DNA of 64,000 bases from the NCBI RefSeq assembly GCF_000238295.3, contig NZ_AHCD03000032.1, positions 1 to 64,000 on the forward strand, read 5' to 3'. The notes under the pieces are model-generated. The model did not search any database, was not told where the DNA came from, and saw nothing but the letters and a program-made list of their open reading frames with translations. This document shows, piece after piece, positions 33,578-43,834 of this stretch (within the stretch, counting starts at the first letter, position 1; every line of letters begins with the position of its first letter). The translations under genes and the position numbers were made by a program. The stretch is from Pseudoalteromonas rubra. GTDB taxonomy: Bacteria; Pseudomonadota; Gammaproteobacteria; Enterobacterales; Alteromonadaceae.

Positions 33578-34696
33578 TTATACGCGTTGCCCGTTAATAA
33601 AAGTCTGCAACACATGAAGATCATCATCGAGCACAACAAAGTCGGCATCGGCGTCATCAATAAGGCGCCCTTTCGTTGCCAAACCTAAATACTGTGCCGG
33701 GTACAAAGAAGCCATACGCAGCGCTTCTGACAAGGTAACGTCTAGCGTATTAACACTATTGCGCACCGCACTGGCCATGTCCAAGACACTGCCTGCTAAT
33801 TCGCCTGTGGTCGAATTTAATCTGTCACCCGTGCGGATCACCTTACGACCATCAAAAAAGTCGAACTCCTGATCATCCGTACCCACTGGAGGCATGGCAT
33901 CCGTTACCAGCATGATCTTACCGCGTTGTTTGCTACGGATCGCCAGCTTTGCCGATGCAGGATGCACATGATGTCCATCCACGATCAGGCCACACCAGGC
34001 GTTGTCTTCCCACAATGCCGCACCTACGACACCAGGTTCACGTGAGGTATATGCCGACATGGCATTAAACAAATGAGTGAAGCCATCAGCCCCGGCTTCC
34101 AGTGCTGCCATTGTGGTTTCAAAGTCAGCATTTGAATGACCGATCGATACTTTCACGCCCAGCTCAACCAGACGTTTGATGTCACTCAGAGGCACGGTTT
34201 CGGGTGCCAAAGTGACCATTTTGATCCCTAAGTCTTGACGGGCATAAATGGCAAATTCACGCTCAGAGATAGGACGAATAAACTGCTCGCTGTGTGTTCC
34301 CTTCTTTGGATGCGACAGATGTGGACCTTCAAAGTGTACGCCGGCAACACCCGGTTCTTTACGGGCAATGGCCTCAGCAATCGCATCTGCTGCTTGCTCC
34401 ATCACGGCAATCTGATCGGTGATCAACGTTGGCATTAAAGCGGTTGAACCAAACTGAGCATGTGCTGTGACTATGGTCGTCAAACACGACAACGTCGGGT
34501 CAGCATTTAGAAAGCCACCACCACCGCCATTGACCTGAACGTCGATAAAACCTGGTGCGGTAATGCCTTCAAGTCGCGTCACGTCACTCCCCGGCGGATG
34601 CGACTCAATTCGAAGTTTGCCATTGTCGACAACAAACTCAACATCATTTTTAAATTGTGTGCCGTCAAACAAACGGCTGGCCAAAAATCTGTTCAT
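33578..34696 (-). CDS. nagA: N-acetylglucosamine-6-phosphate deacetylase
   Basis: A 372-residue amidohydrolase releasing acetate from GlcNAc-6-phosphate. The core motifs are GFIDVQVNGGGGG near residue 50, GVHFEGPHLS with the metal-binding Glu, SIGHSNA and GFTHLFNAMS with metal His residues, and LVTDAMPP with the catalytic Asp. The protein is full length. It follows nagK by three bases on the same strand, so the pair is an operon under the NagR-type site at 35697. Confidence 0.95.
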   Translation of the reverse strand: MNRFLASRLFDGTQFKNDVEFVVDNGKLRIESHPPGSDVTRLEGITAPGFIDVQVNGGGGGFLNADPTLSCLTTIVTAHAQFGSTALMPTLITDQIAVMEQAADAIAEAIARKEPGVAGVHFEGPHLSHPKKGTHSEQFIRPISEREFAIYARQDLGIKMVTLAPETVPLSDIKRLVELGVKVSIGHSNADFETTMAALEAGADGFTHLFNAMSAYTSREPGVVGAALWEDNAWCGLIVDGHHVHPASAKLAIRSKQRGKIMLVTDAMPPVGTDDQEFDFFDGRKVIRTGDRLNSTTGELAGSVLDMASAVRNSVNTLDVTLSEALRMASLYPAQYLGLATKGRLIDDADADFVVLDDDLHVLQTFINGQRV

Positions 34697-34699
34697 ACT

Positions 34700-35611
34700 T
34701 TATACCAAGTGCTCCGATTGACGTTGAATGCTTTGCATGGCGAAGTAAATAGCGCCCATTTCAGGCGGCTGCTTTGGCAGCTCTACTTGATTTGCCACTT
34801 CCGGGTCTAGCCACTGACTAAGCGGCTCAGATAAACCACCAATCATTGATAATCTGGGCGGGTTGTTCTCCAGGAGTTTGCGTGCAAGGCGACTGACATA
34901 ATCAGCGCCGGTTTTAACAATCTCCAGTGCCAGCGAGTCTCCGCTTTTCGCTGCATCCAATACATAGCGCGCCAGTTTGGCGTAACTGCTGGATGGCTGC
35001 CCTGCCATTTGCTCAGCAATGCCCATCGCGGTATTGGTATTAAAATGCTGTAAGAAAACCTGTGACAACGCAGTGTTTGGTCCTAACCCGTCTAAGTCCA
35101 GCAATACGGCCTTAACCGCTTCCAGTCCCATCCAGGAACCACTACCAATGTCTCCCTGAGCAAAGCCATGTCCGCCATAATTGGCGCTTTTACCATCCAC
35201 CAGCACAAAGCCACAAGAACCAGTGCCAGTGATAATCACAGCACCATCTTCACCTTCATGGGCACCAATACACGCGGTATGTAAGTCGGTGGTCAGAAAC
35301 ATCTGTTTAAACGGGTGATCCCAGCGCATAATTTTGTCATATAAGCTAGGTAAGTTAACGCCTGCAAGGCCTAAACCCGCATTGAGTTCATGTACCTGCT
35401 CTACTCTTAGTCCTGCGTCCTGTAGCGCCAGTTGAGTAGAAACCATGATTGACTCTAAGGTTCTTTCAAATCCGTGCAGCGGGTTCGCAGGACCGCCAAG
35501 ACCAGTGCCTAGTACGCCATGTATTGCAGAGTATATGGTGGCACGACATTTCGTTCCTCCACCATCGATACCTATATATAACTGGTCATGTTCAACCTGT
35601 TTAGCCATCAT
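34700..35611 (-). CDS. nagK: N-acetylglucosamine kinase, BadF/BadG type
   Basis: A 303-residue sugar kinase of the BadF/BadG/BcrA/BcrD ATPase group, phosphorylating GlcNAc at O6. The phosphate-1 loop YIGIDGGGTKCRA opens the domain, GTGSCGFV is the phosphate-2 motif and GDIGSGSWMGLEAVK a conserved loop. The start is placed at the ATG ATG pair behind AGGGG (35611); a longer frame upstream lacks support. This non-PTS kinase is typical of Shewanella and Pseudoalteromonas nag loci. It is first in the nagK-nagA operon. Confidence 0.92.
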   Translation of the reverse strand: MMAKQVEHDQLYIGIDGGGTKCRATIYSAIHGVLGTGLGGPANPLHGFERTLESIMVSTQLALQDAGLRVEQVHELNAGLGLAGVNLPSLYDKIMRWDHPFKQMFLTTDLHTACIGAHEGEDGAVIITGTGSCGFVLVDGKSANYGGHGFAQGDIGSGSWMGLEAVKAVLLDLDGLGPNTALSQVFLQHFNTNTAMGIAEQMAGQPSSSYAKLARYVLDAAKSGDSLALEIVKTGADYVSRLARKLLENNPPRLSMIGGLSEPLSQWLDPEVANQVELPKQPPEMGAIYFAMQSIQRQSEHLV

Positions 35612-35696
35612 GTAGCGACCCCTAAAAGTTGTGATTGGTGCCTCCTCATTCAAAGGCAACCGGTATTCAGTCATGTTGATTTGATGTTACACAACA

Positions 35697-35714
35697 AATG
35701 ACAGCGTTGTCATT
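35697..35714. promoter_or_regulatory. NagR-type operator upstream of nagK
   Basis: AATGACAGCGTTGTCATT is an 18-bp near-perfect palindrome 86 bp before the nagK start, matching the nagB site in inverse orientation. The two sites would co-regulate the kinase-deacetylase and deaminase transcripts. The rest of 35715-36102 holds only the oxygenase terminator. Confidence 0.78.
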
Positions 35715-36015
35715 AAGTTTTTTATTATTTTTTCGCAGTGTGAAAAATTTTAATATTGCATACTTTTGCTTAATTGTCAGAAAAATTTTTGCAAGGAACT
35801 GAATATTGTCCTTTTTCTACGACAAAATCCGGCATATTCAGGAACAGGACACCAGCTTGATTTAATACCTGTTCAATGAATGGAGCCGTCAATTCCAACA
35901 CGGTGAAATCATGACAAGCACCATGAGAAATTTTAACACAGTTGGCGAAACACCGGCTCTCTGTTTCTGAGTACCGGTTAATGCAGATTAGTACATAAGT
36001 ATATTTCGAAACGCA

Positions 36016-36037
36016 AAACGGCGCTTTCGCGCCGTTT
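36016..36037 (-). terminator. Terminator of the IPNS-like oxygenase gene
   Basis: AAACGGCGC/GCGCCGTTT forms a perfect 9-bp stem with a 4-base loop, 66 bp after the stop, followed on the minus strand by TTGCG; the T-run is short. Confidence 0.65.
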
Positions 36038-36102
36038 GATATGCCTGTCAGGCTCTGCTCATACTTGTCGGTGATACACTCACTCAGATAAGCTGATTAG
36101 GG

Positions 36103-36945
36103 TTATTTTACACCCAGCTCCTGAAGGCGCTCTTGCAGATAGCTATCTGCTGTATAACGCTCAGACAAAACCACGTCCGGACGCGGGTGCAGGAACAGTG
36201 GCAACGAGATGCGCGACTTATCACTGGCTTTACCTGTTGGGTTGATCACACGGTGAATAGTAGACGGGAAGTAACCGCCAGACGCTTCTTGCAACATGTC
36301 ACCAATGTTAATGATCAGGTTGCCAAAATCGCACGGCACGTCCAGCCAGCTGCCATCTTGTCTTTGTACTTGCAGGCCAGGCTCATTTGCCGCTGGCAAT
36401 ACCGTCAGCAGGTTGATATCACCATGCGCTGCTGCACGGATAGCACCTGGTTCTTCGTCACCTGTCATCGGCGGATAGTGTAAAACACGCAGTAGCGTTT
36501 GCTCAGACTCTTTGATCATGTCTTTTAGATCAATCGAGAACTTAGCACGCACATCCTCAGGCGCTTCGGCCTGAACCCAGCTTAGTAGCTGCGCCGCAAA
36601 CTCATTTGCCAGACGGTAGTACTCACGAATTTCTGCATCCAACTGTGCTGGTACACGGCCTTTTGGATACACGTGGAAGTACTCTTTAATATCTTTAATT
36701 GTGAAGCCCTTTGCAACTTCAGATACATCAGGCGGAAAGTAACCGTCTTGTGTTTCTTTATTGAATAAAAACGCATGCTTTTCTTCTGAGTTAAAGAATT
36801 CTTGCCAGTTTTTATAGATAGACTCAACCAGTTCCTGAGGAATTGGGTGGTTCTTTAGTACACCAAAGCCTGTAGAGCGCAGAGATTCAACAAATTGTTT
36901 CGCCGCGTCAGGCGCTTGATAGTCAACTGTAGGTAGCTGTTGCAT
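36103..36945 (-). CDS. Isopenicillin-N-synthase-like 2OG-Fe(II) oxygenase
   Basis: A 280-residue oxygenase of the family that includes plant and bacterial IPNS-like enzymes. The iron ligands are H174 and D176 in AAAHGDINLLTVLP and H231 in STIHRV, with R245 of the RxS motif binding 2-oxoglutarate. The N-terminal DIOX_N-like region (GFGVLKNHPI) is present. The substrate is unknown; bacterial members are often annotated only by fold. It is a single gene with no clear pathway neighbours. It is unrelated in sequence to the oxygenases of the biosynthetic cluster. Confidence 0.85.
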   Translation of the reverse strand: MQQLPTVDYQAPDAAKQFVESLRSTGFGVLKNHPIPQELVESIYKNWQEFFNSEEKHAFLFNKETQDGYFPPDVSEVAKGFTIKDIKEYFHVYPKGRVPAQLDAEIREYYRLANEFAAQLLSWVQAEAPEDVRAKFSIDLKDMIKESEQTLLRVLHYPPMTGDEEPGAIRAAAHGDINLLTVLPAANEPGLQVQRQDGSWLDVPCDFGNLIINIGDMLQEASGGYFPSTIHRVINPTGKASDKSRISLPLFLHPRPDVVLSERYTADSYLQERLQELGVK

Positions 36946-37124
36946 AATGGTTCCACCGATATATTAACGTGACTTAAATTCAAAAAATTAACTGCAACTC
37001 GAACATTGAAAATTAACTTTTTGAATTAAGATAAAATCTTGCTCGCGAGCTTAGAGAAATACACCGCCGCAGATAAGGACTTATGTCCGCCCACTCCATC
37101 AATAATCTCCCTGATTGACTCAGA

Positions 37125-38237
37125 TCAAACTGCATCCACAGGTAAAGATATTTGCCACTCCAGACCATCCTGATGATTGCGCACACTGTATGTGCCATCC
37201 AAAGCATTAACGATCAAATTCGCCGCCACCGAGGCACTCAGTCCCACATGACCAGTGTTGCCTCTTTTTGTCGTTACAAATGGTTTGAGCATGTCTTCTT
37301 CTGAAATTCCATCCAGCCCTAAACCATTATCTGAACAACTGATACCCAGTAACCCATCCTCTATTGAGATCACGATATTCACCTGAAGCGCCCCCTCCTG
37401 GCGACCATGAGACAGAGAATTGGCAATCAAGGTATCTAATACCGATGCCACTAACCCCCCATCAAACATAGCAACCTGATCCTGATTGACGGCAACATGC
37501 ACATTGACGGGTTTGTCCGACCAGGCGCTATGCACTTTATTGGCAAGGTCGGCCAGACTCACTCGAGTGGGTGACACCGGGCACTCTACCCGGGCAATCT
37601 GCTTCACCATAGAGACAAATTTTGCCACCCGAGTCAGGTTTTTCTGACTTAACGCCAGGCTGGTATCACACTGCGTCAGCTTATCTACAAATACATCCGG
37701 GTCGGCCCTGTTTGCTTGCAAATCTAATATGAGCTTATGCACCGTATCGGAACAATGGCTCACCGCGGTAATGGCCGTGCCCAGTGGCGTATTTATTTCA
37801 TGGGCAACGCCTATGACCATTTCGTTCATGACCTGAGAAAGCTGCTGTTTAACCGCACTTTTTTGTGCATCCAGTAATTTTATTTGGGTATCAACCCTGG
37901 CGAGGATTTCCGCTGGAATAAAAGGCTTGGTGATATAATCGTTGCCGCCCGCGTGAAGTGCCTCGACTATCCAGTCGGTGTCGCTGTGGACGCTAACAAA
38001 AATCACCGGGATATGACTGGTGTGTTTTTCCGTTTTCAGTATCTTACATAGTTCAATGCCCGAAGTCCCTGGCATTTTTATATCCGTGATCACCAGTTCA
38101 GGTGGTTTTCGCTTAATAATGTTTAAGGCTATCTCAGCATTTATTGCCGCCAGTACTGTATGTCCTTGCTGACGTAGGATCAATTGCAGCATATGCAGGT
38201 TTTCAGCAACATCATCAACCACCAAAATGTCGGCCAT
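37125..38237 (-). CDS. Response-regulator/histidine-kinase fusion (REC-HisKA-HATPase)
   Basis: A 370-residue cytoplasmic protein. The REC domain has D52 as phosphoacceptor (TDIKMPGTSG) and the KPF motif near residue 104. It is followed by a HisKA-type histidine H146 in IGVAHEINTPLG, then a HATPase domain with the N-box (TLIANSLSHG) and G-box (SDNGLGLDG). The REC-first order means the kinase is probably gated by phosphorylation of its own receiver. The start is placed at 38237 behind GAGGAG. It is divergent from the large hybrid kinase, 108 bp apart, so the two likely work in one signalling pathway. Confidence 0.85.
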   Translation of the reverse strand: MADILVVDDVAENLHMLQLILRQQGHTVLAAINAEIALNIIKRKPPELVITDIKMPGTSGIELCKILKTEKHTSHIPVIFVSVHSDTDWIVEALHAGGNDYITKPFIPAEILARVDTQIKLLDAQKSAVKQQLSQVMNEMVIGVAHEINTPLGTAITAVSHCSDTVHKLILDLQANRADPDVFVDKLTQCDTSLALSQKNLTRVAKFVSMVKQIARVECPVSPTRVSLADLANKVHSAWSDKPVNVHVAVNQDQVAMFDGGLVASVLDTLIANSLSHGRQEGALQVNIVISIEDGLLGISCSDNGLGLDGISEEDMLKPFVTTKRGNTGHVGLSASVAANLIVNALDGTYSVRNHQDGLEWQISLPVDAV

Positions 38238-38345
38238 TCCTTTATTCTCCTCATTGCTTTGCACACTTTCAGTAAGCATAGCTTGAGAAATGCCCGCACG
38301 CGACTATGGTTACTATGTTAGTAAACTCAACGGTGTGGCGCATAT

Positions 38346-41300
38346 ATGGGTGTAAGATTCAGAGTAAATATCGTTTATTCGGTGATACTGTCGTTGTTGA
38401 TTATTGCAGCCTTATTACTCCTTCTTAATTTTGCCAAAATAGCGCCCATTAATAAAAAGCTCGACAACATTACGACCCTCAGCACTGTCTCATCCAGCCT
38501 CACAGCGCATGCGCAAAACCACACTATACAGCTTGCACTATACCTGAATAAGTCGCAGCCCGGTCAACTCGAAAAACTGGCCATATTCAGTACGTCAGAG
38601 CTACCTGTCATCAATGGTAAACTGGGTTTTGCTGCTTTCAAACAGGCAAATCAACAACCAGTCAGCCTGTTCCAGGCTATCTCCACTTTGCCTGTTGAAT
38701 CCTCAGCAGCTCAGCTTGCAACCTTGCATAGTGATCTCAGACAACTTTTTGTTCAGACTTATGCTGAGCTCAGTCAACCAGGGGATGTCGTTTCAGCATT
38801 TAACTTGGCGAATTATCACGCAGAACTACAACATCTAACGGCCGAACTAACGCAATTAAATGGGCTATTCATGCAGCAAGGCCAACAATTGCGTGCTGAC
38901 AAAGAGCATATTTTTGTGCAGCTCAAGACACTCATTGTATGGGGCGTTGTACTGCTTAGCGCAGCCACGCTATTGGCAGCCTGGTGGAGCAATTTCGGAT
39001 TATTCAATCCGCTGCAAAGGCTATATCAGGCATTACACAATGCCAACCAAACGGGCAACGCACAGTTACAACTCCCTGAACAACTTGGAGCTGAGCTCAG
39101 TGGACTGGCAAATGTCGTTGGCCAGATGCATGACAAACTTCACAATCGAATCGAAATCGCTAAATTACGGGAAATGTTTAATCAGGGGATCAGACATAGC
39201 CGTGATCCGGATGAGCTACGGCGCTTTGCTCTGGAATTTTTCGCCACCCATTATGCCGCCCCCAGTGTGGCAATTTGCAATACTGATGAAAATACACTGA
39301 TACCAATACAAACCATTGGTTGCCCGCCCTGTTTAGATAACTTAGGTATCCAATACACGCAATTATGCCGGACATTAACACGCCAGAGTCTGGATGCAGG
39401 CAATGCTGCCTTTGAAGTAAAAGCTGGCGCTGTCGTCATTTCAATAAAAAGCGCGGCACTGTATCCCCTGCTGGTCAACAATCAGCTCAGAGGCGCATTG
39501 TATATTGCCAGTGTTGAACACTTCGACTTTGAGCAACAAGGCAGCATTCAGCAGCTGTGCGAAGACCTCGCTATCCAGATACAGCTTTGTGAGAATGCGC
39601 AACAACAGCTCGCGGCTGAAACAGCCCTATCACAGCATCTTGAAATGATGCTGCACATTCTGAATGCCATTCCCAACCCCACTTATTATCGGGATATCCA
39701 TGGCACCTTTTTGGGTGTTAACCGGGCATTTCTGGATTTTCTGGATCTATTTGAAGCCGAAGTGACTGGTATGCGCATGCAGGACGTGTTCGACGTCTAC
39801 ACCACAGGTTATCTGGAGCAAAAGTCGCGTTTCACAATAGAGCAGCAGGCACAACATCAGTTTGAGCTTACACTGGAAAATGGTCAGCAGGAATCACGTG
39901 AACTCATCGTTCATGAAGCGCCCTTCTTTGATGGGTATAAAGAAGTCGGCGGTGTGGTGGGCACCTTTTTAGACATGACTGAGCGCAATGAGCTGGAGCG
40001 CAACATGCTGGCAGCCAAAGAGCTTGCTGACAAAAATGCCAAAGTAAAAAGTGAGTTTCTTGCCAATATGAGCCACGAAATTCGCTCTCCCATGAACGCC
40101 ATTATAGGTATGGCGCATCTGGCGCTGAATACACAACTTGATATCAAACAGCGCAGTTATGTTGAAAAAATTGACAATGCAGCTAAGCAGCTGCTTAAAC
40201 TCCTGAATGACATTCTGGATTTCTCGAAAATAGAGGCGGGTAAAGTCGAAATTGAATCCACCCACTTTCAACTTGATAAGGTGCTGGATAATGTAGCAAC
40301 AATAGTCGGGTTAAAGGCAGATGAAAAGCAACTTGAGTTGATTTTTGATGTTCATCCGGATGTGAGCAATGACTATATCGGCGACCCTCTGCGTATCAGT
40401 CAGGTGCTGATCAATCTGGCTGGTAATGCTGTGAAGTTCACGGAGCAAGGCCATGTTACCGTCAACATTAGCTATCAGAGTCAGGATGAACAAAGTGCCC
40501 GGCTGCTTTTCAGTGTCATTGATACCGGAATAGGATTAAGCCAGGAGCAACAAACCCGGTTATTTCAATCATTTGCGCAGGCTGATACCTCCATTACGCG
40601 CAAATACGGCGGCACGGGCCTGGGGCTGACGATTTCACAACATCTGGTGAAACTAATGGGTGGCGAAATTTTTGTCGAGAGCGAACTGGGTAGAGGGTCT
40701 ACGTTCTACTTTACCTTGCCGTTGCCCTTCGCGACCCCTACCCGTCTTTTGAGTCAGCCTGCTGAACACTTCAAAAATAAAATGGCGCTGGTAGTAGACG
40801 ATAATGCCCTGGCACGCGAAGTGATGGCTGCAATGCTGAAAAAGTTTGGTATCGCTTCTAAACTGTTCTCTTCCGGTGACGCCTGTATCGAGTACGTACG
40901 GAATCAACAGCCGCACTTTGATATTGCGTTTATTGACTGGCACATGCCGCAAAAAGACGGCATTGATACCATTATGGAGTTACATGCCCAGTCTCCGGCA
41001 AGTCAATATGCCCTGGTCACCGCCTATGGACGAGAGCTTGGGCTGAAGGACGAACAAAAGCACATTATCTCCAGCATTCTGTTGAAACCCATTAACCCAT
41101 CCAGCGTATTCGATTGCTTACAAGCCTGCCTGGCGCCTCAACCACAGCAGCTCAATACGAGTTGTCCAGCCCAGGATAGCAGGCTATCCGGATTAACCAT
41201 CTTGGTAGCCGAAGATCAGCCTGTCAATCAGGAAATTGCGGTTGAGATCTTATCTTTCCATGGTGCAACCGTGGCGGTTGCCAACAATGGTCAGGAGGCG

Positions 41301-42248
41301 CTTAATGCAGTACAGAGTACCACATTTGATATTGTGCTGATGGACATGCAGATGCCGGTTATGGATGGACTCCAGGCAACACGTGCAATCGGTCAACTTA
41401 CCAATACAGTTCACCCGCCCATTCTGGCCATGACGGCCAACGCCATGCAAGATGATATTCAGACTTGTCTGGACGCGGGGATGGTGGGTCACATTGCAAA
41501 ACCAATCGATGTGGAGAATATGGTTGCGACCATTCTGGCCCATACCCGGCAACAGGAGCGAGATGACGTTAACCCGATACCAGTCCCGGCAGAACGTCAG
41601 GATGCCACAGAACAGAATACAGAAATCGAGGCAAGTACGTTTGACGGGATAGATATTGAAGCCGGTATTAACCGGGCAGCTGGCAACCGGGAGGTGTACT
41701 TCTCACTGCTTGAGAAGTTTGTTAAACAACAGATAGAAGAGCTGATCAACCTTAAGCAAGCCATCACCATAGGTAACACTGAACTTGCAGAACATATACT
41801 TCACGCGCTGAAAGGCGCGAGTGCAAACTTATCAATGACCTATCTGACTGGTCAATGCGCTGAATTAGAATCTCAGCTTAAGAACGCTCGTTTAGACGGG
41901 ACACAGATAGACAACTTGCTGGATTACATCAGAGACTGTCATGCCCAGGTTACACATCATATTGAATCTGACATAACACACGTTCAAAACGCAGCTGCGA
42001 ACAGTACCTCAGACACTCACCCAGAACCGTCTGAAGCACCTTTGATCGCGCTTACTAAGGCGCTGAGAGAGTACGACTCATATGCCACTGAATTAGTCGC
42101 ATCACTGCACGCCAACGCACCGCTGCCTGCCGATGTATTAGATGAGTTAAAAACGCTGATCACTCAGTATGAGTTTGAAAAAGCTCACTCTTTACTTGAG
42201 CCTTATGTGCCGCAGCAGGCCTTTTCAGGCAGCGCTGCGGTAGATTAA
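38346..42248 (+). CDS. Large hybrid sensor histidine kinase (HAMP-PAS-HisKA-HATPase-REC-REC-HPt)
   Basis: A 1300-residue membrane hybrid kinase. It has a transmembrane helix at about 8-28, a periplasmic region, a second helix near 193-215, a HAMP-like linker, a GAF-like segment (about 280-410) and a PAS domain (about 430-550). Then come the HisKA histidine H577 in NMSHEIRSPMNAIIG, HATPase motifs to about 790, two receivers with D864 (FIDWHMPQKDG) and D1000 (LMDMQMPVMDG), and an HPt with H1153 (HALKGASANL). This is the BarA/ArcB-like full phosphorelay within one chain. The signal is unknown. No output regulator is adjacent apart from the divergent REC-kinase. The ribosome site is weak. Confidence 0.9.
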   Translation: MGVRFRVNIVYSVILSLLIIAALLLLLNFAKIAPINKKLDNITTLSTVSSSLTAHAQNHTIQLALYLNKSQPGQLEKLAIFSTSELPVINGKLGFAAFKQANQQPVSLFQAISTLPVESSAAQLATLHSDLRQLFVQTYAELSQPGDVVSAFNLANYHAELQHLTAELTQLNGLFMQQGQQLRADKEHIFVQLKTLIVWGVVLLSAATLLAAWWSNFGLFNPLQRLYQALHNANQTGNAQLQLPEQLGAELSGLANVVGQMHDKLHNRIEIAKLREMFNQGIRHSRDPDELRRFALEFFATHYAAPSVAICNTDENTLIPIQTIGCPPCLDNLGIQYTQLCRTLTRQSLDAGNAAFEVKAGAVVISIKSAALYPLLVNNQLRGALYIASVEHFDFEQQGSIQQLCEDLAIQIQLCENAQQQLAAETALSQHLEMMLHILNAIPNPTYYRDIHGTFLGVNRAFLDFLDLFEAEVTGMRMQDVFDVYTTGYLEQKSRFTIEQQAQHQFELTLENGQQESRELIVHEAPFFDGYKEVGGVVGTFLDMTERNELERNMLAAKELADKNAKVKSEFLANMSHEIRSPMNAIIGMAHLALNTQLDIKQRSYVEKIDNAAKQLLKLLNDILDFSKIEAGKVEIESTHFQLDKVLDNVATIVGLKADEKQLELIFDVHPDVSNDYIGDPLRISQVLINLAGNAVKFTEQGHVTVNISYQSQDEQSARLLFSVIDTGIGLSQEQQTRLFQSFAQADTSITRKYGGTGLGLTISQHLVKLMGGEIFVESELGRGSTFYFTLPLPFATPTRLLSQPAEHFKNKMALVVDDNALAREVMAAMLKKFGIASKLFSSGDACIEYVRNQQPHFDIAFIDWHMPQKDGIDTIMELHAQSPASQYALVTAYGRELGLKDEQKHIISSILLKPINPSSVFDCLQACLAPQPQQLNTSCPAQDSRLSGLTILVAEDQPVNQEIAVEILSFHGATVAVANNGQEALNAVQSTTFDIVLMDMQMPVMDGLQATRAIGQLTNTVHPPILAMTANAMQDDIQTCLDAGMVGHIAKPIDVENMVATILAHTRQQERDDVNPIPVPAERQDATEQNTEIEASTFDGIDIEAGINRAAGNREVYFSLLEKFVKQQIEELINLKQAITIGNTELAEHILHALKGASANLSMTYLTGQCAELESQLKNARLDGTQIDNLLDYIRDCHAQVTHHIESDITHVQNAAANSTSDTHPEPSEAPLIALTKALREYDSYATELVASLHANAPLPADVLDELKTLITQYEFEKAHSLLEPYVPQQAFSGSAAVD

Positions 42249-42286
42249 AGGAGGCATGTTGCCCAGAGAAGGCTAGGTGTTACTCG

Positions 42287-42973
42287 TTATAATCCAAGGT
42301 CTGCCATAAAGTCGTCGTCTGCCACATCTTCTGCTGGCGACTCAGCTTTTTTCGCAGGTTCTGCCTTTTTCGATCTCTGGCTGGCGATGATATCATCTGG
42401 GTCTACGGCTTCTGTGATATCGTAATCGTGTAGCTTGATAAACTCAGTCTTGTCCATTGCCAGCTCCAGGTAGAAAATATTCTGGCCCTGTGTGGTGAAG
42501 GTCACGCGGCGTGCCTGTGGCCTGTCCATGGTCGTATCAACCGATATCTGAACCTGCTTATTGATCGCCATCATTTTAGGCTGGTTCTGTGTGATAGAGG
42601 TATGAAGTTGCTCACGCACTTTGCTGGTGAAGTCACCAACGATCTGGTTCATCAGTTCCCCCATCACGTTGGATACGTCGTCTGATAAATGACTTTGTGC
42701 GATTTCACTCTCCGGCATACCCATTGAACGCATGTAATCCTGATACACTTCCATTGCAGCCTGAGCAGTAAAGTTGGTCACAACCAGACCAGTAAAACCG
42801 CCATCAAACAAGACAAAACAACCAATATCTGGACGCATACAGGTACGGGTGATCTTCTGTACCATTGCCGAATAGGCAATCTGATTGCCACTGGCCGAGG
42901 ACAAAACCTCAGTCACTGAGTTGCAAAGTGTGGATAGGATATCTTCTGTGCTGATCACTTTATTTTTCGCCAT
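42287..42973 (-). CDS. DUF3334 family protein (CheX-like)
   Basis: A 228-residue cytoplasmic protein of the conserved gammaproteobacterial DUF3334 family. The middle part (LSDDVSNVMGELMNQIVGDF) resembles the CheC/CheX phosphatase helix with its N-x-x-G-E-x-x-N arrangement, so a link to chemotaxis or phosphatase chemistry is plausible. The C-terminus is charged and Ala/Lys-rich. It is convergent with the hybrid kinase and divergent from cmoA. Function is undetermined. Confidence 0.8.
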   Translation of the reverse strand: MAKNKVISTEDILSTLCNSVTEVLSSASGNQIAYSAMVQKITRTCMRPDIGCFVLFDGGFTGLVVTNFTAQAAMEVYQDYMRSMGMPESEIAQSHLSDDVSNVMGELMNQIVGDFTSKVREQLHTSITQNQPKMMAINKQVQISVDTTMDRPQARRVTFTTQGQNIFYLELAMDKTEFIKLHDYDITEAVDPDDIIASQRSKKAEPAKKAESPAEDVADDDFMADLGL

Positions 42974-43098
42974 GTTGGTTCTCTAACTTACTTCTTATTG
43001 TTAATACTAGCCAAGCTACTCAATTTATCACTGACTATCTAGTATAAAATGCTAAAATAGCATGATTATTTTTTTCTAAGACAAATTGGACTAGCAGT

Positions 43099-43824
43099 GT
43101 GACGGGCAAAGACAGTATATATGCCACAGAGCAAGAAGTCAGAGACTTCACCTTCGACGCAAACGTAGTAGAAGTATTTCCGGACATGATCCAGCGCTCA
43201 GTGCCGGGTTATGCCACCATAGTCAGTACCATGGGCAAACTGGCAGGACAGTATGCTCAGAGTAACTCTAACCTGTATGATTTGGGCTGCTCACTGGGCG
43301 CTGTAACCCTAAGTATGCGCCGTAATATCGACAAAGAGAATTGCCGCATTATCGCAGTAGACAACTCTTTACCTATGGTTGAGCGCTGTCAGATGCATCT
43401 TAAGGGCTTTAAGTCCGATGTCCCGGTAGATGTGCAGCTGGGCGACATCAACGAATTAGCGATCGACAACGCCAGCGTCGTTGCTATGAACTTTACTTTA
43501 CAGTTCATTCCTCAGGAACAAAGAGCCACGGTACTGGAAAAGATATACCAGGGACTTAAGCCTGGCGGTGTATTGTTGCTCTCTGAGAAAATTAAAGGCG
43601 AAAATGATATCAAAGACAATCTGTTAATTGATCTTCACCATGACTTCAAGCGACACAATGGCTATTCAGAGCTCGAGATCAGCCAAAAACGCACTGCCAT
43701 TGAAAACGTAATGCGTACTGACAGCCTGAGTGCCCACAGAAATCGCCTCGAGGAGATTGGGTTTACTCACACCCAGGTGTGGTATCAGTGCTTTAACTTC
43801 TGCTCCATGATTGCGATTAAATAA
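43099..43824 (+). CDS. cmoA: Carboxy-S-adenosyl-L-methionine synthase
   Basis: A 241-residue enzyme making carboxy-SAM from SAM and prephenate for wobble uridine modification. It has the family landmarks FPDMIQRSVPGY, YDLGCSLGAVTL (SAM loop), NFTLQFIPQEQRA and HHDFKRHNGYSELEISQKR, and matches E. coli CmoA over its length. It starts with GTG at 43099, where the conserved sequence begins; no strong ribosome site is seen. cmoB follows 10 bp later. Confidence 0.95.
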   Translation: MTGKDSIYATEQEVRDFTFDANVVEVFPDMIQRSVPGYATIVSTMGKLAGQYAQSNSNLYDLGCSLGAVTLSMRRNIDKENCRIIAVDNSLPMVERCQMHLKGFKSDVPVDVQLGDINELAIDNASVVAMNFTLQFIPQEQRATVLEKIYQGLKPGGVLLLSEKIKGENDIKDNLLIDLHHDFKRHNGYSELEISQKRTAIENVMRTDSLSAHRNRLEEIGFTHTQVWYQCFNFCSMIAIK

Positions 43825-43834
43825 GAGAAAGACT

